Positions 33,798 through 43,740 of a stretch of DNA of 64,000 bases are shown here, piece after piece. The stretch lies in NCBI GenBank assembly GCA_002798275.1, contig NWQR01000010.1, positions 1-64,000 on the forward strand, read 5' to 3'. Every line of letters starts with the position of its first letter. Position 1 is the first letter of the stretch. The stretch comes from Lysobacteraceae bacterium NML08-0793. GTDB lineage: Bacteria; Pseudomonadota; Gammaproteobacteria; Xanthomonadales; Xanthomonadaceae. The translations under genes and the position numbers were made by a program. The notes under the pieces were generated by a model. The model saw only the letters and a list, made by a program, of their open reading frames with translations. It did not search any database and was not told the DNA's origin.

Positions 33798-35681
33798 GTG
33801 AACTGGTCGCAAGAGCTTGCCCGCAAAACCTATTCCATCCCGCATTGGGCGGATGGTTATTTCGATGTTGGTGAGAATGGGCAGGTCGTGGTGCGCCCGC
33901 AAGGCAAGGAGGGGCCGCAGGTGGCGCTGGCCGATGTGGTCAATCGTGCCGTGGCGGCCGGTGGCAAGCTGCCGATGCTGGTGCGTTTCCCGGATATTCT
34001 CGGCAACCGTCTTGGCAAATTGCAGGCAGCCTTTGCCAAGGCGATGCAGGAATGGGAATACAGCGGCGGCTATACCGCGGTGTATCCCATCAAGGTCAAC
34101 CAGAACGCCGGGGTGGCAGGCACCTTGGCCGCGCATCATGGCGAAGGCTTCGGGCTTGAGGCAGGCAGCAAGCCGGAACTGATGGCGGTGCTGGCTCTGT
34201 CGCGCCCTGGCGGCGTGATTATCTGCAATGGCTACAAAGACCGCGAATACATCCGTCTTGCGCTGATTGGCCGCAAGCTGGGCTTTCAAACCTTCATCGT
34301 GGTGGAAAAACCCTCGGAACTGCGCATCGTGCTGGAAGAATCCGCAGCCTTGGGGGTCAAGCCGGGGCTTGGCGTGCGCATGCGGCTTGCCAGTCTTGGT
34401 GCGGGCAAATGGCAGAACTCCGGTGGCGACAAGGCCAAGTTCGGGCTGAACCCGCGTCAAGTGCTGACATTGTGGAAGTCGCTGCGCGACAGCGGCATGG
34501 CCGAGTGCCTGCAACTTTTGCACTTCCACATGGGTAGCCAGATTTCCAATGTGCGCGATATCGCCAACGGCATGCGCGAGGCCACGCGCTATTTCGTCGA
34601 GCTGTCCAAGTTGGGTGCAAACATCAGCCATGTGGATGTCGGCGGCGGGCTAGGTATTGATTACGAAGGCACACGCAGCCGCAGCTACAACTCGGTCAAC
34701 TACAACATCGGCCATTACGCCAACAGCATCGTGCAGCCGCTGGCCGAAGCCTGTGTGGAAAACGACCTGCCCGCGCCGCGCATCATCACCGAATGTGGCC
34801 GCGCGATGACCGCGCACCATGCGGTACTGGTGGCCAATGTCAGTGAGGTCGAACGCGCGCCCGAAGGCCGGGTGCCGCCGCAGAACGATGACGAGTCGCT
34901 GCCGGTGCGGCACTTGCGCGAGCTGCATGATGAAATGGCCGAGCGTCCGGCGGTGGAGGTCTTTCATGAAGCCAGTCAAGCGCATTCCGAAGGTCTGGCG
35001 CTGTATTCGCTGGGACAGATTGATCTGGTGCAGCGCGCCCGCATCGACGACCTGTTCTACGCCATTGCCCACAAAGTGCGCGCACGTCTGACCTATGACG
35101 AAAAAAGCCACCGCGATTTGCTCGACGAACTCAACGAACGTCTGGTGGACAAATACTTCGTCAATTTCAGCGTGTTTGAATCAATGCCGGATGTCTGGGC
35201 GATTGACCAAGTATTTCCGATTATGCCGATTGAACGCCTGGACGAAGCACCGACCCGGCGCGGCATCATTGCCGACCTCACCTGCGACTCGGACGGCAAG
35301 ATTGATGTTTATGTGGAAAACGAGGATCTAGATTCCTCCTTGCCACTGCACGAGCTGAAAGCCGGTGAGCGCTACCGGCTGGGATTCTTTCTGGTGGGCG
35401 CCTATCAGGAGATTCTGGGCGACATCCACAACTTGTTTGGCGATACCGATGCGGTGGAAGTGAAATGTGTTGGCGATGATTTCCGCATCAGCCAGCAACG
35501 CCGTGGCGATACCACCGAAGTGATGCTGGATTACGTCGGCTACAAACTCGACGACCTGCGCCGCACCTATCGCGCCCGGGTGGCCTCGGCCGACCTTACC
35601 GCCGCCGAAGCCGAACGCTTCAATGCCGCCCTGGAAGCCGGGCTGACCGCCTATACCTATCTGGACGATACCCCGCTTTGA
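33798..35681 (+). CDS. speA: Biosynthetic arginine decarboxylase
   Basis: SpeA converts arginine to agmatine, the first step of the agmatine route to putrescine; it is a PLP alanine-racemase-fold enzyme. It shows ARKTYSIPHWADGYFDVG, the PLP Lys in YPIKVNQN, FGLEAGSKPEL, HFHMGSQI and VDVGGGLGIDY. The length is 627 aa. The GTG at 33798 (MNWSQELARKTY) has GGAG eight bases upstream and is preferred over the TTG seven codons before it. A TAAAAT hexamer at 33762 may be its -10; the 229-bp gap before it holds no gene I can support. Confidence 0.95.
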   Translation: MNWSQELARKTYSIPHWADGYFDVGENGQVVVRPQGKEGPQVALADVVNRAVAAGGKLPMLVRFPDILGNRLGKLQAAFAKAMQEWEYSGGYTAVYPIKVNQNAGVAGTLAAHHGEGFGLEAGSKPELMAVLALSRPGGVIICNGYKDREYIRLALIGRKLGFQTFIVVEKPSELRIVLEESAALGVKPGLGVRMRLASLGAGKWQNSGGDKAKFGLNPRQVLTLWKSLRDSGMAECLQLLHFHMGSQISNVRDIANGMREATRYFVELSKLGANISHVDVGGGLGIDYEGTRSRSYNSVNYNIGHYANSIVQPLAEACVENDLPAPRIITECGRAMTAHHAVLVANVSEVERAPEGRVPPQNDDESLPVRHLRELHDEMAERPAVEVFHEASQAHSEGLALYSLGQIDLVQRARIDDLFYAIAHKVRARLTYDEKSHRDLLDELNERLVDKYFVNFSVFESMPDVWAIDQVFPIMPIERLDEAPTRRGIIADLTCDSDGKIDVYVENEDLDSSLPLHELKAGERYRLGFFLVGAYQEILGDIHNLFGDTDAVEVKCVGDDFRISQQRRGDTTEVMLDYVGYKLDDLRRTYRARVASADLTAAEAERFNAALEAGLTAYTYLDDTPL

Positions 35682-35706
35682 TGCGGGGTGGTCACGGAGG
35701 CATGCA

Positions 35707-36414
35707 TTACCAATGGGCTGGTTTGCGAATCGGTTTTTTAGATGTGGGAATGATGTCAGGAAATTGAGCCCTGCCGAGCTCATTGTCAAAAAGATGGCGC
35801 CGGGTCCAGTGGGAGTATTTATCCAGAGAGGCGCTGGCAGCACGATGGTTGGCAACGCTTGTTGCAGGCGGTCTGCGAGGCATAACTACACCGAGAGTCA
35901 AATCCGGGAAGTCTTGCCTCAACGCCTCCAGTGCAGGCGCAACATCGCTGTCGTTGGAACAGACAACAAGTTGGCGAAACTTGCCGGAGCTTGCTGCTCT
36001 GTACATTGAAAGTGCTAGATTGACATCCGTTTGTTTTTCTTCCAGTTTCCATACCCTGACCCGGTTGTTGCGGTCATAGGGAGTGTTCTCAACAAACCGT
36101 GGTAGCAAAGTGCCATTTCTATCGAAACTGTGTTTACCCAAAATGAGTGAAAACCGTTCTGGATGTGTGGTTGCCAAGGCGCGGTGGTAATCGTTTTGTG
36201 CATTGGGGGATGCTTTGCCATGAGTCGCAAACCTTCCAAGCGCAGGGGCAGTGAAATAATTTAGTTTGGCAAGACGAGCTGACGGGTCTTGCTCATTGAG
36301 CAACGCATCGAACAGTTTGAGTAAATCCAACCACTTGTATGGCGTGCCACGGATACGACCGTAATACAAGTTATAGCCGTCAACAAAAACAGCAGTAGGC
36401 TTGGATACTTCCAT
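35707..36414 (-). CDS. NYN-domain (PIN-like) putative RNase
   Basis: The 235-aa protein begins with the NYN signature AVFVDGYNLYYGRI (Asp), followed by KQTDVNLALSMYRAA and VVCSNDSDVAPALEAL with the conserved acidic cluster of PIN/NYN nucleases. A C-terminal basic region (TSKKPIRKPAHW) may bind nucleic acid. NYN proteins are thought to be metal-dependent RNases. The ATG at 36414 has AGGAG ten bases upstream. A strong hairpin terminator ends only 24 bp before the start codon, which suggests attenuation or that NYN has its own promoter overlapping it. The G+C content looks lower than in neighbours, so acquisition is possible. Confidence 0.82.
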   Translation of the reverse strand: MEVSKPTAVFVDGYNLYYGRIRGTPYKWLDLLKLFDALLNEQDPSARLAKLNYFTAPALGRFATHGKASPNAQNDYHRALATTHPERFSLILGKHSFDRNGTLLPRFVENTPYDRNNRVRVWKLEEKQTDVNLALSMYRAASSGKFRQLVVCSNDSDVAPALEALRQDFPDLTLGVVMPRRPPATSVANHRAASASLDKYSHWTRRHLFDNELGRAQFPDIIPTSKKPIRKPAHW

Positions 36415-36438
36415 AGGTGTCGTGCTCCTGCGGGCATG

Positions 36439-36464
36439 AAAAAACCGCCCTAGGGCGGTTTTTT
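36439..36464 (-). terminator. Strong intrinsic terminator just upstream of the NYN gene
   Basis: A perfect 12-bp inverted repeat, AAAAAACCGCCC and GGGCGGTTTTTT around TA, has a G+C core and an uninterrupted T6 tail on either strand. On the minus strand it follows the SDR gene by 92 bp and precedes the NYN start codon by 24 bp. It either ends the SDR transcript or ends a short leader or small RNA made from the gap. Confidence 0.85.
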
Positions 36465-36556
36465 CGTCCCAAACCGGAATCAACTAAATGACATGGTAAG
36501 GGATGAGTGGTGACTAAATCCTACATTAGGCTATTGCCTGTTTGCAAGAAAAATGT

Positions 36557-37315
36557 TTACCCCTCGCGATGCACCTGAAACCCGGCAAAGCTTTGGTTGA
36601 CTGGCATGGTTTCGATGCGATTGATATTGAGATGGGCAGGCAAGTTGGCAAGCCATGAGACTTGCTCGGCAATGTCTTCGGCTCGAATCGGCTGCACACC
36701 GGCATACAGGGCATCGCTGGCGGCCTGATTGCCGCCGGTGCGCACTAGGGTAAATTCGGTTTCCGCCATGCCAGGCTCGATACTGGTTACGCGCACGCCG
36801 GTGCCATGCAGGTCGCTGCGCAGCCCCAGTGAAAATTGGCTGACAAATGCCTTGCTGCCGCCATAGACATTGCCGCCGGGATAGGGGTAGAGCGCGGCAA
36901 TCGAGCTGATATTGACGATCAGGCCGCGGCTTGCAACAAGCCGTGGCAGCAGCGCATGGGTGAGGGTAACAAGGCCGGTGATATTGGTATCTATCATCTG
37001 CCGCCACTGGTCGAGGTCGGCCTCTTGTGCCGGGGCGGTGCCCAGTGCCAGTCCGGCATTGTTGACCAGCAGGTCGATATGGGTGAAAGCGTCCGGCAAT
37101 TGCGCCAGTGCAGTGTCGATGGCGGCGCTGTCGCGGATGTCGAAACAGGCCGCATGGCAATGTTCGGGAAACTCGGCGGCCAGTGTCGCCAGCCGTTCAT
37201 GGCGGCGCCCGGTGATGATGACGCGCCAGCCTTCATTCAACAGGCGATGGGCGATGGCGCGGCCAAATCCGGAGGATGCGCCGGTTACAAGAGCAGTTCT
37301 GCTGGGTGTGTTCAT
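36557..37315 (-). CDS. Short-chain dehydrogenase, YdfG-like
   Basis: The 252-aa NAD(P)-dependent oxidoreductase has TGASSGFG (cofactor loop), NNAGLALG and the catalytic Ser-Tyr-Lys (SSIAAL, then YGGSK). Its closest characterised relatives are the YdfG 3-hydroxy acid / malonic semialdehyde dehydrogenases. The substrate is not determinable. It diverges from maeB across 122 bp. Confidence 0.88.
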   Translation of the reverse strand: MNTPSRTALVTGASSGFGRAIAHRLLNEGWRVIITGRRHERLATLAAEFPEHCHAACFDIRDSAAIDTALAQLPDAFTHIDLLVNNAGLALGTAPAQEADLDQWRQMIDTNITGLVTLTHALLPRLVASRGLIVNISSIAALYPYPGGNVYGGSKAFVSQFSLGLRSDLHGTGVRVTSIEPGMAETEFTLVRTGGNQAASDALYAGVQPIRAEDIAEQVSWLANLPAHLNINRIETMPVNQSFAGFQVHREG

Positions 37316-37437
37316 GGGAGGGATGTTGGTTGGAGGCTCGGCAGGTGCCGCACGGTTCGGTATGGAAATTGTCGATGGATTCGGGGAAAAGCCCGGCTAC
37401 AATCATCTTTCATTTCACCTCAAGTTCGGAACGCCCG

Positions 37438-39720
37438 ATGTCGCAGGAAGACCTGAAAACCGCCGCCCTTGAATATCACCGCCAGTTTCCGCCCGGCAAG
37501 ATCAAGATCAGTGCCACCAAGCCGATGGTGACCCAGCGCGACTTGTCGCTGGCCTATTCGCCGGGGGTGGCCTATGCCTGCGAGGCGATTGTCGAAGATG
37601 TGGCCGCCGCCAGCGAAATGACGGCACGCGGCAATCTGGTGGCAGTCATCACCAATGGCACGGCAGTGCTTGGTCTTGGCGATATCGGCCCCTTGGCTGG
37701 CAAGCCGGTGATGGAAGGCAAAGGGGTTTTGTTCAAGAAGTTTGCTGGTGTGGACGTGTTCGATATCGAAATCGACGAGCGCGACCCGGACAAACTGGTG
37801 GAAATCATTGCCAGCCTTGAGCCGACTTTTGGCGGCATCAACCTAGAAGACATCAAGGCGCCGGAGTGCTTCATCGTTGAGCGCAAGCTGCGCGAGAGGA
37901 TGAAAATCCCGGTGTTCCACGACGACCAGCACGGTACGGCGATTATCGTCGGTGCGGCGGTTTTGAATGCGCTGGAAGTGGCTGGCAAGAACATCGCGGA
38001 GGTGAAAATCGCCACCACCGGCGCCGGTGCGGCGGGCATTGCCTGTCTCGACATGCTGGTAGCCTTGGGCGCCAAGCGTGAAAACATCATCGCTTTCGAC
38101 CGCGAAGGGGTGATTTACAACGGTCGCCCGAACCTTGACCCGGACAAGGCGCGTTATGCCAGCGACACCTCGGCGCGCACGCTGGCGGAAATCGTCGAGG
38201 GCGCGGATATTTTCCTGGGGCTTTCCGCAGGCGGCATCCTGAAGCCGGAAATGGTGGCGAAGATGGCGGCGCGTCCAATCATTCTGGCGCTGGCCAACCC
38301 CGATCCGGAAATCCTGCCCGAAGCCGCCAAGGCGGTGCGCGATGATGTCATCATCGCCACCGGCCGCAGCGATTACCCCAACCAGGTCAACAATGCGCTG
38401 TGCTTCCCGTATATCTTCCGCGGTGCACTGGATGCCGGTGCCACGGAAATCAACGAGGCGATGAAGCTGGCCTGTGTGCGTGCCATCGCCGAGCTTGCCC
38501 GCAAGGAGGCCAGCGATCTGGGCAGCGCCTACGGCAGTGATATTCCCACCTTTGGCGCCGAATACCTGATTCCGCGTCCGTTCGACCCGCGCCTGATTAC
38601 CGTGATTGCCCCGGCAGTCGCGCAGGCTGCGATGGACTCGGGCGTGGCCTCGCGGCCGATTGCCGACATGGCGGCCTACCGCGAAAAACTCGGCCAGTTC
38701 ATCCACAAGTCCGGGCTGATGATGAAGCCGCTGTACGAGCGCGCTCGCGCCGACCTCAAGCGCGTGGTGTATGCCGAGGGCGAGGAGTACACCGTGCTGC
38801 GGGCGGTGCAAACCGTAGTGGATGAGAAACTGGCCTTCCCGATTTTGATTGGTCGCCCGGAAGTCATCGAGCGGCGTATCGCCAAGCTCGGTCTGCGGCT
38901 TGAAGCGGGCAGGGATTACGAGCTGGTCAATATTCATACCGATCCGCGCTTTGATGCATATTGGCAGGCCTATCACACCCGCAATGCCCGCAACGGCATC
39001 ACCATTGATGCGGCCAAGAGCCTGATTCGCTCGCGTCCGACTATCGTTGCCGCATTGATGGTGGAGCGCGGCGAAGCCGATGCGCTGATTTGCGGCATTG
39101 TTGGCCGCTACCACAAAAAGCTGGGCTATCTGCGCAGCGTGTTCGACCTGCAACCGGGTGCGACCTGCACCTCGGCGATGACCGGCGTCATCAACGACCA
39201 CGGCGTGTGGTTCTTTGCCGATACCCATGTACAGGTCGAGCCCAGTGCGGAGCAGATTGCCGAATGCACTTTGCAGGCCAATTTGCGTCTCAAGCTGTTC
39301 GGTATCGAGCCGAAAGTGGCGCTGCTTTCGCATTCCAATTTCGGCAGCCACAACAACGCCTCGGCCAACAAGATGCGTCGCGCCCGCGAGTTGATTGTCG
39401 AGCGCGCGCCGAAGCTGGAAATCGACGGCGAGATGATGGCTGATACCGCCTGGGATGAAGCTCTGCGCCAGCGGATTTTCCCGGACACCACGCTCAAAGG
39501 TCGCGCCAACCTGATGGTGATGCCGAATCTGGATGCGGCCAATATCGGCTACAACCTGATTCGCGTGGCGACCGGCGGCGTAGCCGTGGGGCCGATTCTG
39601 ATGGGGCTGGACAAGCCGGCTCACATCCTGACCCCTGCTGCCACCCCGCGCCGCGTGGTGAACATAACCGCCATCGCCGCAGTGGATGCGCAGCTGCGTG
39701 CCCGGCGGCGTGGCGGCTGA
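37438..39720 (+). CDS. maeB: NADP-dependent malic enzyme with C-terminal phosphotransacetylase domain
   Basis: MaeB oxidatively decarboxylates malate to pyruvate, giving NADPH. The N-terminal malic domain ([27 protein letters not shown]), the NAD(P) domain ([18 protein letters not shown]) and a C-terminal Pta-like domain (from about 430; catalytically inactive in known MaeB and thought to sense acetyl-CoA) are all present in 760 aa. The ATG at 37438 ([11 protein letters not shown]) starts the family-like sequence; the longer frame has 54 unrelated residues. It is preceded by a divergent SDR gene. Confidence 0.95.
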   Translation: MSQEDLKTAALEYHRQFPPGKIKISATKPMVTQRDLSLAYSPGVAYACEAIVEDVAAASEMTARGNLVAVITNGTAVLGLGDIGPLAGKPVMEGKGVLFKKFAGVDVFDIEIDERDPDKLVEIIASLEPTFGGINLEDIKAPECFIVERKLRERMKIPVFHDDQHGTAIIVGAAVLNALEVAGKNIAEVKIATTGAGAAGIACLDMLVALGAKRENIIAFDREGVIYNGRPNLDPDKARYASDTSARTLAEIVEGADIFLGLSAGGILKPEMVAKMAARPIILALANPDPEILPEAAKAVRDDVIIATGRSDYPNQVNNALCFPYIFRGALDAGATEINEAMKLACVRAIAELARKEASDLGSAYGSDIPTFGAEYLIPRPFDPRLITVIAPAVAQAAMDSGVASRPIADMAAYREKLGQFIHKSGLMMKPLYERARADLKRVVYAEGEEYTVLRAVQTVVDEKLAFPILIGRPEVIERRIAKLGLRLEAGRDYELVNIHTDPRFDAYWQAYHTRNARNGITIDAAKSLIRSRPTIVAALMVERGEADALICGIVGRYHKKLGYLRSVFDLQPGATCTSAMTGVINDHGVWFFADTHVQVEPSAEQIAECTLQANLRLKLFGIEPKVALLSHSNFGSHNNASANKMRRARELIVERAPKLEIDGEMMADTAWDEALRQRIFPDTTLKGRANLMVMPNLDAANIGYNLIRVATGGVAVGPILMGLDKPAHILTPAATPRRVVNITAIAAVDAQLRARRRGG

Positions 39721-39749
39721 TACGGTTGCGTGCAGGAAAGACTTAAACC

Positions 39750-40763
39750 ATGGGTAAAAGCAGCAAGCCGTCGTTGAACATCATTTGTTGGAACAACGGC
39801 GTGGGTTTGACCCGGGACATGCACCTGCTTGCTGATGCTCTCGGCAAAGCGGGGTTCGATGTTCATCTCTCCCCGATCGGGCGCGGCAAGCTGCGAAAGT
39901 GGCTGCGCCCGGTATGGATGCGCATGAAGCATGGCCTGCGCGGCTTGCTGGGGCGCGGCCCGGTCTTTGATGCCAATCTGATGCTTGAGCATGTGCGCCC
40001 GGAAGACATGCCGATTGCCCAGCGCAATTGGTTCATCCCCAATCCCGAATGGAGCTTGCCTGCGGATGTGGCATTGCTGCCCAAGGTGGATGCGGTGCTG
40101 ACCAAAACGGCGCATGCGGGCGAGATTTTCCGCGCGCTTGGCTCTCGCCAGGCGGCAATCGGCTTTACCAGCGAAGACCGCCGCGATGAAACAATTCCGC
40201 GCCAGCGGCAGTTTTTTCATCTGGCCGGACGCAGCAGCAACAAGGGCACCCAGCGGCTGATTGCTTTGTGGCAGCGCCATCCTGAATGGCCGAAGCTGAC
40301 CATCGTGCAAAGCCGCTACACGGCCAAGCCGATTCAGCCGCCCGCAGCCAATATCGAGCACCGGGTCGATTATCTGGAAGATGCGCAGTTGAAGCAGTTG
40401 CAAAACAGCCACCGCTTTCACCTTTGCCCTTCAGAAACCGAGGGTTTTGGTCATTATCTGGTCGAAGCCATGAGCATTGGCGCGGTCGCCATCACCACCG
40501 ATGGCGAGCCGATGAATGAACTGGTCGATACCAGTCGTGGGATTTTGGTGGCCGCCAGCCATACCGGCGAGCAGCATCTTGCCAAGACCTACTATTTCTG
40601 CGAAGCGGCGATGGAGGCGGCAATCGAGCGTGCCATCGCCATGTCCGAAGACGAATGCCAAACACTGGGCAATGCCGCCCGCGCTTGGTACGAGGCCAAT
40701 CACGCGGCTTTTCCGCAGCGCCTGCAAACGGCGATTACGGCGCTGCTTGACGACCGGACGTGA
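39750..40763 (+). CDS. GT4-type glycosyltransferase
   Basis: The 337-aa protein has a Rossmann-like N-terminus (LNIICWNNGVGLTRDMHLLADAL) and a C-terminal GT-B half with the glycosyltransferase motif PSETEGFGHYLVEAMSIGA, the EX7E-type donor-binding site. It is shorter than usual and has no signal peptide, so it is cytosolic. Donor, acceptor and pathway are unknown; it stands alone between maeB and aceE rather than in a polysaccharide cluster. Confidence 0.8.
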   Translation: MGKSSKPSLNIICWNNGVGLTRDMHLLADALGKAGFDVHLSPIGRGKLRKWLRPVWMRMKHGLRGLLGRGPVFDANLMLEHVRPEDMPIAQRNWFIPNPEWSLPADVALLPKVDAVLTKTAHAGEIFRALGSRQAAIGFTSEDRRDETIPRQRQFFHLAGRSSNKGTQRLIALWQRHPEWPKLTIVQSRYTAKPIQPPAANIEHRVDYLEDAQLKQLQNSHRFHLCPSETEGFGHYLVEAMSIGAVAITTDGEPMNELVDTSRGILVAASHTGEQHLAKTYYFCEAAMEAAIERAIAMSEDECQTLGNAARAWYEANHAAFPQRLQTAITALLDDRT

Positions 40764-40918
40764 TGCCCTTGGCCGCCTTTGCCAATCCTTCGCAGTGGCG
40801 GCGGGCGGCGGCCTGTCCGGGTGGCAGATGTGAAGCGAAAAACGCTGCCGGTCGTGATGCGAAAAACCCGAGCAGGCTCTAGACTTGCAGCCTGTCTGAA
40901 TTGATATGCGGAGCGCCC

Positions 40919-43609
40919 ATGCACTGGCTGAACGAATTGCTGCAAAACGACCCCGACCCGACCGAAACCCGCGAGTGGATTGAGTCCATCAAGGCGGTGA
41001 TTGATGTGCAGGGCACCGAGCGCGCCCATCAGTTGCTCGAAGGCATGGCGGAAGTCAGCCGCCGCGCCGGTGCGCAACTGCCGTTTGCACCGACCACCGA
41101 GTACATCAATACCATTCCCGTGCACCTGCAACCGAAGATGCCGGGCGATGCGGACATGGAATGGCGCATCCGTTCGATGATTCGCTGGAATGCCATGGCG
41201 ATGGTGGTGCGTGCCAACCGCAAACCGGGTGATTTGGGCGGTCATATCGCCAGCTTTGCCAGTTCTGCCACGCTTTACGATGTGGGCTTCAATCACTTCT
41301 GGCGGGCGCCTTCGGCCGAGCATCCGGGTGATTTGATTGGCGTGCAGGGGCACAGCTCGCCGGGGATTTATGCGCGTGCCTTCCTAGAAGGGCGGCTTAG
41401 CGAATCGCAGCTTGACCACTTCCGCATGGAAGTCGATGGCAAGGGGATTTCCAGCTATCCGCATCCGTGGCTGATGCCGGACTTTTGGCAGCTGCCGACC
41501 GTGTCGATGGGGCTGGGGCCGATTGCCGCGATTTACCAAGCGCGTGCCTGGAAGTATCTGGAGGCGCGCGGGCTGATGCCCAAATCCGACCGCAAGGTGT
41601 GGTGTTTCTTGGGCGATGGCGAAACCGACGAGCCCGAATCGCTGGGGGCGATTTCGGTCGCCGGACGCGAGGGGCTGGACAATCTGATTTTCGTCATCAA
41701 CTGCAACCTGCAACGCCTAGACGGGCCAGTGCGCGGCAATGGCAAGATTATCCAGGAGTTGGAAGGCCAGTTCCGTGGCGCGGGCTGGAATGTCATCAAG
41801 CTGGTTTGGGGCAGCCATTGGGATCCGCTGCTGGCACAGGATCAGAGTGGCCAGCTCAAGCGCCTGATGATGGAAACGGTCGATGGCGAATACCAGAACT
41901 GCAAAGCCTTCGGTGGCGCCTATACTCGCGAGCATTTCTTCGGCAAATACCCGGAAACTGCGGCGCTGGTGTCGAGCCTGTCCGACGAGGATATCTGGCG
42001 CCTGAATCGCGGCGGCCACGACCCGCACAAGGTATATGCGGCCTATGACGCGGCAATGAAGAAAAAAGGCATGCCGACGGTCATCCTAGCCAAGACGGTC
42101 AAGGGCTATGGCATGGGCGGCGCCGGGGAGGCTCTCAACCCCACCCACCAGACCAAGAAGCTCGATGGCGATGAAGTGCGTGCCTTCCGTGACCGCTTCA
42201 ATATCGATATTTCCGACGAGCAGCTGGAAAACGGCCAGATTCCGTTCCTGAACCCCGGCAAGGACTCGCCGGAAGTGCAGTACATGCTGGAGCGCCGCAA
42301 GGCGCTGGGCGGCTTCTTGCCGCAGCGTCGGCAAAAGTCCGACGAATCCCTGCCGGTGCCGGGGTTGGAGGCGTTCGAGCGTCTGACCAAATCCACTGGC
42401 GAGCGTGAAATCAGTACCACCATGGCGTTTGTGCAGGCGCTGTCCATCGTGCTGCGCGACAAGCAAGTTGGCCCGCGCTGCGTCCCGATTGTCGCTGACG
42501 AGGCTCGTACCTTCGGCATGGAAGGGTTGTTCCGCCAGTTGGGCATCTATGCCCCGCAAGGGCAGAAATACAAGCCGGTGGATGCCGACCAGTTGATGTT
42601 CTACCGCGAAGATGCCGCAGGCCAGGTGCTGGAAGAAGGCATCAGCGAGGCCGGCGCTTTCGCCAGCTGGATGGCGCAGGCGACCAGTTACAGCACCAAT
42701 AATTTGCAGATGCTGCCGTTCTACATCTATTACTCGATGTTCGGCTTCCAGCGCATTGGCGATTCCGCCTGGCAGGCGGCCGACATGCGTGCGCGCGGCT
42801 TCCTGCTGGGCGGTACCGCAGGGCGCACCACGTTGAACGGCGAAGGCTTGCAGCACGAGGATGGGCACAGCCATGTTCAGGCAAGCCTGATTCCGAATTG
42901 CCGCAGCTATGACCCGACCTTCCATTACGAAGTGGTTACGCTGCTGCAACACGGCATGCAGCGGATGTTGACCGAGCAACAGGACGAGTATTGGTATCTC
43001 ACCCTGATGAACGAAAACTACCCGCACCCGGATATGCCCGAAGGCAGCGCCGAAGGCATCATCAAGGGCATGTATCTGCTGAAGGATGCCGGTAGCGCCA
43101 AGAAGGACGAACTGCGCGTGCAACTGATGGGCAGTGGCACCATTCTGCGCGAAGTCATGGCGGCGGCCGAGTTGCTGGAAGCCGAATTCGGCATCAAGGC
43201 CGATATCTGGAGCTGCCCGAGCTTCAACGAGTTGGCCCGCGATGGCGAAGCGGCCATCCGCTACAACCGCCTGAACCCCGAAGCCAAGCAAAAGCAGGTG
43301 CCCTATGTCACCGGGCTGCTGCAAGGCCGCCAAGGGCCGGCGATTGCCGCCACCGACTATATCCGCACCTTCGCCAACCAAATCCGCGAATTCGTGCCGA
43401 TGCGCTATGTGGTGCTGGGGACCGACGGCTTTGGTCGTTCCGATACCCGCGCCAATCTGCGTCGCCACTTTGAAGTGGATCGCTACCACATCGCTCAAGC
43501 CGCCGTGTATGCCTTGGCCGAAGAAGGCAAGCTCACCGGCAAGGATGTGGCCAAAGCCAACAAGGTCTGGAATATCGACAGCGATAAGCCCTATCCGCTG
43601 TACGCCTGA
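40919..43609 (+). CDS. aceE: Pyruvate dehydrogenase E1 component, homodimeric
   Basis: AceE decarboxylates pyruvate with thiamine diphosphate and passes the acetyl group to E2. The 896-aa homodimeric-type E1 shows FASSATLYDVGFNHFWRAP, HSSPGIYARAFLEGRL, and the TPP motif GDGETDEPESLGAI followed by NLIFVINCNLQRLDGPVRGN. The ATG at 40919 has GGAG six bases upstream. E2 and E3 genes are not adjacent: a Fic gene follows, as in other genomes where aceE stands apart. Confidence 0.97.
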   Translation: MHWLNELLQNDPDPTETREWIESIKAVIDVQGTERAHQLLEGMAEVSRRAGAQLPFAPTTEYINTIPVHLQPKMPGDADMEWRIRSMIRWNAMAMVVRANRKPGDLGGHIASFASSATLYDVGFNHFWRAPSAEHPGDLIGVQGHSSPGIYARAFLEGRLSESQLDHFRMEVDGKGISSYPHPWLMPDFWQLPTVSMGLGPIAAIYQARAWKYLEARGLMPKSDRKVWCFLGDGETDEPESLGAISVAGREGLDNLIFVINCNLQRLDGPVRGNGKIIQELEGQFRGAGWNVIKLVWGSHWDPLLAQDQSGQLKRLMMETVDGEYQNCKAFGGAYTREHFFGKYPETAALVSSLSDEDIWRLNRGGHDPHKVYAAYDAAMKKKGMPTVILAKTVKGYGMGGAGEALNPTHQTKKLDGDEVRAFRDRFNIDISDEQLENGQIPFLNPGKDSPEVQYMLERRKALGGFLPQRRQKSDESLPVPGLEAFERLTKSTGEREISTTMAFVQALSIVLRDKQVGPRCVPIVADEARTFGMEGLFRQLGIYAPQGQKYKPVDADQLMFYREDAAGQVLEEGISEAGAFASWMAQATSYSTNNLQMLPFYIYYSMFGFQRIGDSAWQAADMRARGFLLGGTAGRTTLNGEGLQHEDGHSHVQASLIPNCRSYDPTFHYEVVTLLQHGMQRMLTEQQDEYWYLTLMNENYPHPDMPEGSAEGIIKGMYLLKDAGSAKKDELRVQLMGSGTILREVMAAAELLEAEFGIKADIWSCPSFNELARDGEAAIRYNRLNPEAKQKQVPYVTGLLQGRQGPAIAATDYIRTFANQIREFVPMRYVVLGTDGFGRSDTRANLRRHFEVDRYHIAQAAVYALAEEGKLTGKDVAKANKVWNIDSDKPYPLYA

Positions 43610-43628
43610 TTCCAGCCGAAATTGACTG

Positions 43629-43675
43629 AATGACACAAGGGCAGCCGTGGGGCTGCCCTTGTTGTTGGTGGGGTT
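43629..43675. repeat. Left copy of hairpin repeat flanking fic
   Basis: A hairpin AAGGGCAGCC / GGCTGCCCTT (43637-43646 and 43651-43660, loop GTGG) lies after aceE. The surrounding 47 bp closely match 45071-45116 just after fic: both start AATGAC, contain GGGCAGCCGT and GGCTGCCCTTG, and end with TTGGTG...GTTT. It may serve as the aceE terminator, though its T-run is poor. Confidence 0.75.
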
Positions 43676-43681
43676 TGCATA

Positions 43682-43725
43682 TATCAACAACTATCAATTT
43701 TGATATAAATTGATAGTTGTTGATA
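43682..43725. promoter_or_regulatory. Long palindromic operator with helically phased half-sites, upstream of fic
   Basis: Two perfect 19-bp arms (43682-43700 and 43707-43725) surround a TGATAT centre. Within them TATCAA occurs at 43682 and 43692, and TTGATA at 43700, 43710 and 43720, i.e. half-sites spaced 10 bp apart on the same face of the helix. The block ends 15 bp before the fic ATG and contains A+T-rich promoter-like sequence (GATATAAAT). This is the layout of an autoregulatory operator; the C-terminal winged-helix-like part of Fic is a candidate binder. Confidence 0.75.
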
Positions 43726-43740
43726 GTTGGAGCAAGTCCC

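Noticed and set aside
36465-36556. tRNA gene or attachment-site remnant before the NYN gene
   Set aside because: A T-arm-like stretch (GTTGATTCC) is visible on the minus strand, but no acceptor stem, anticodon arm or CCA-compatible end could be folded.
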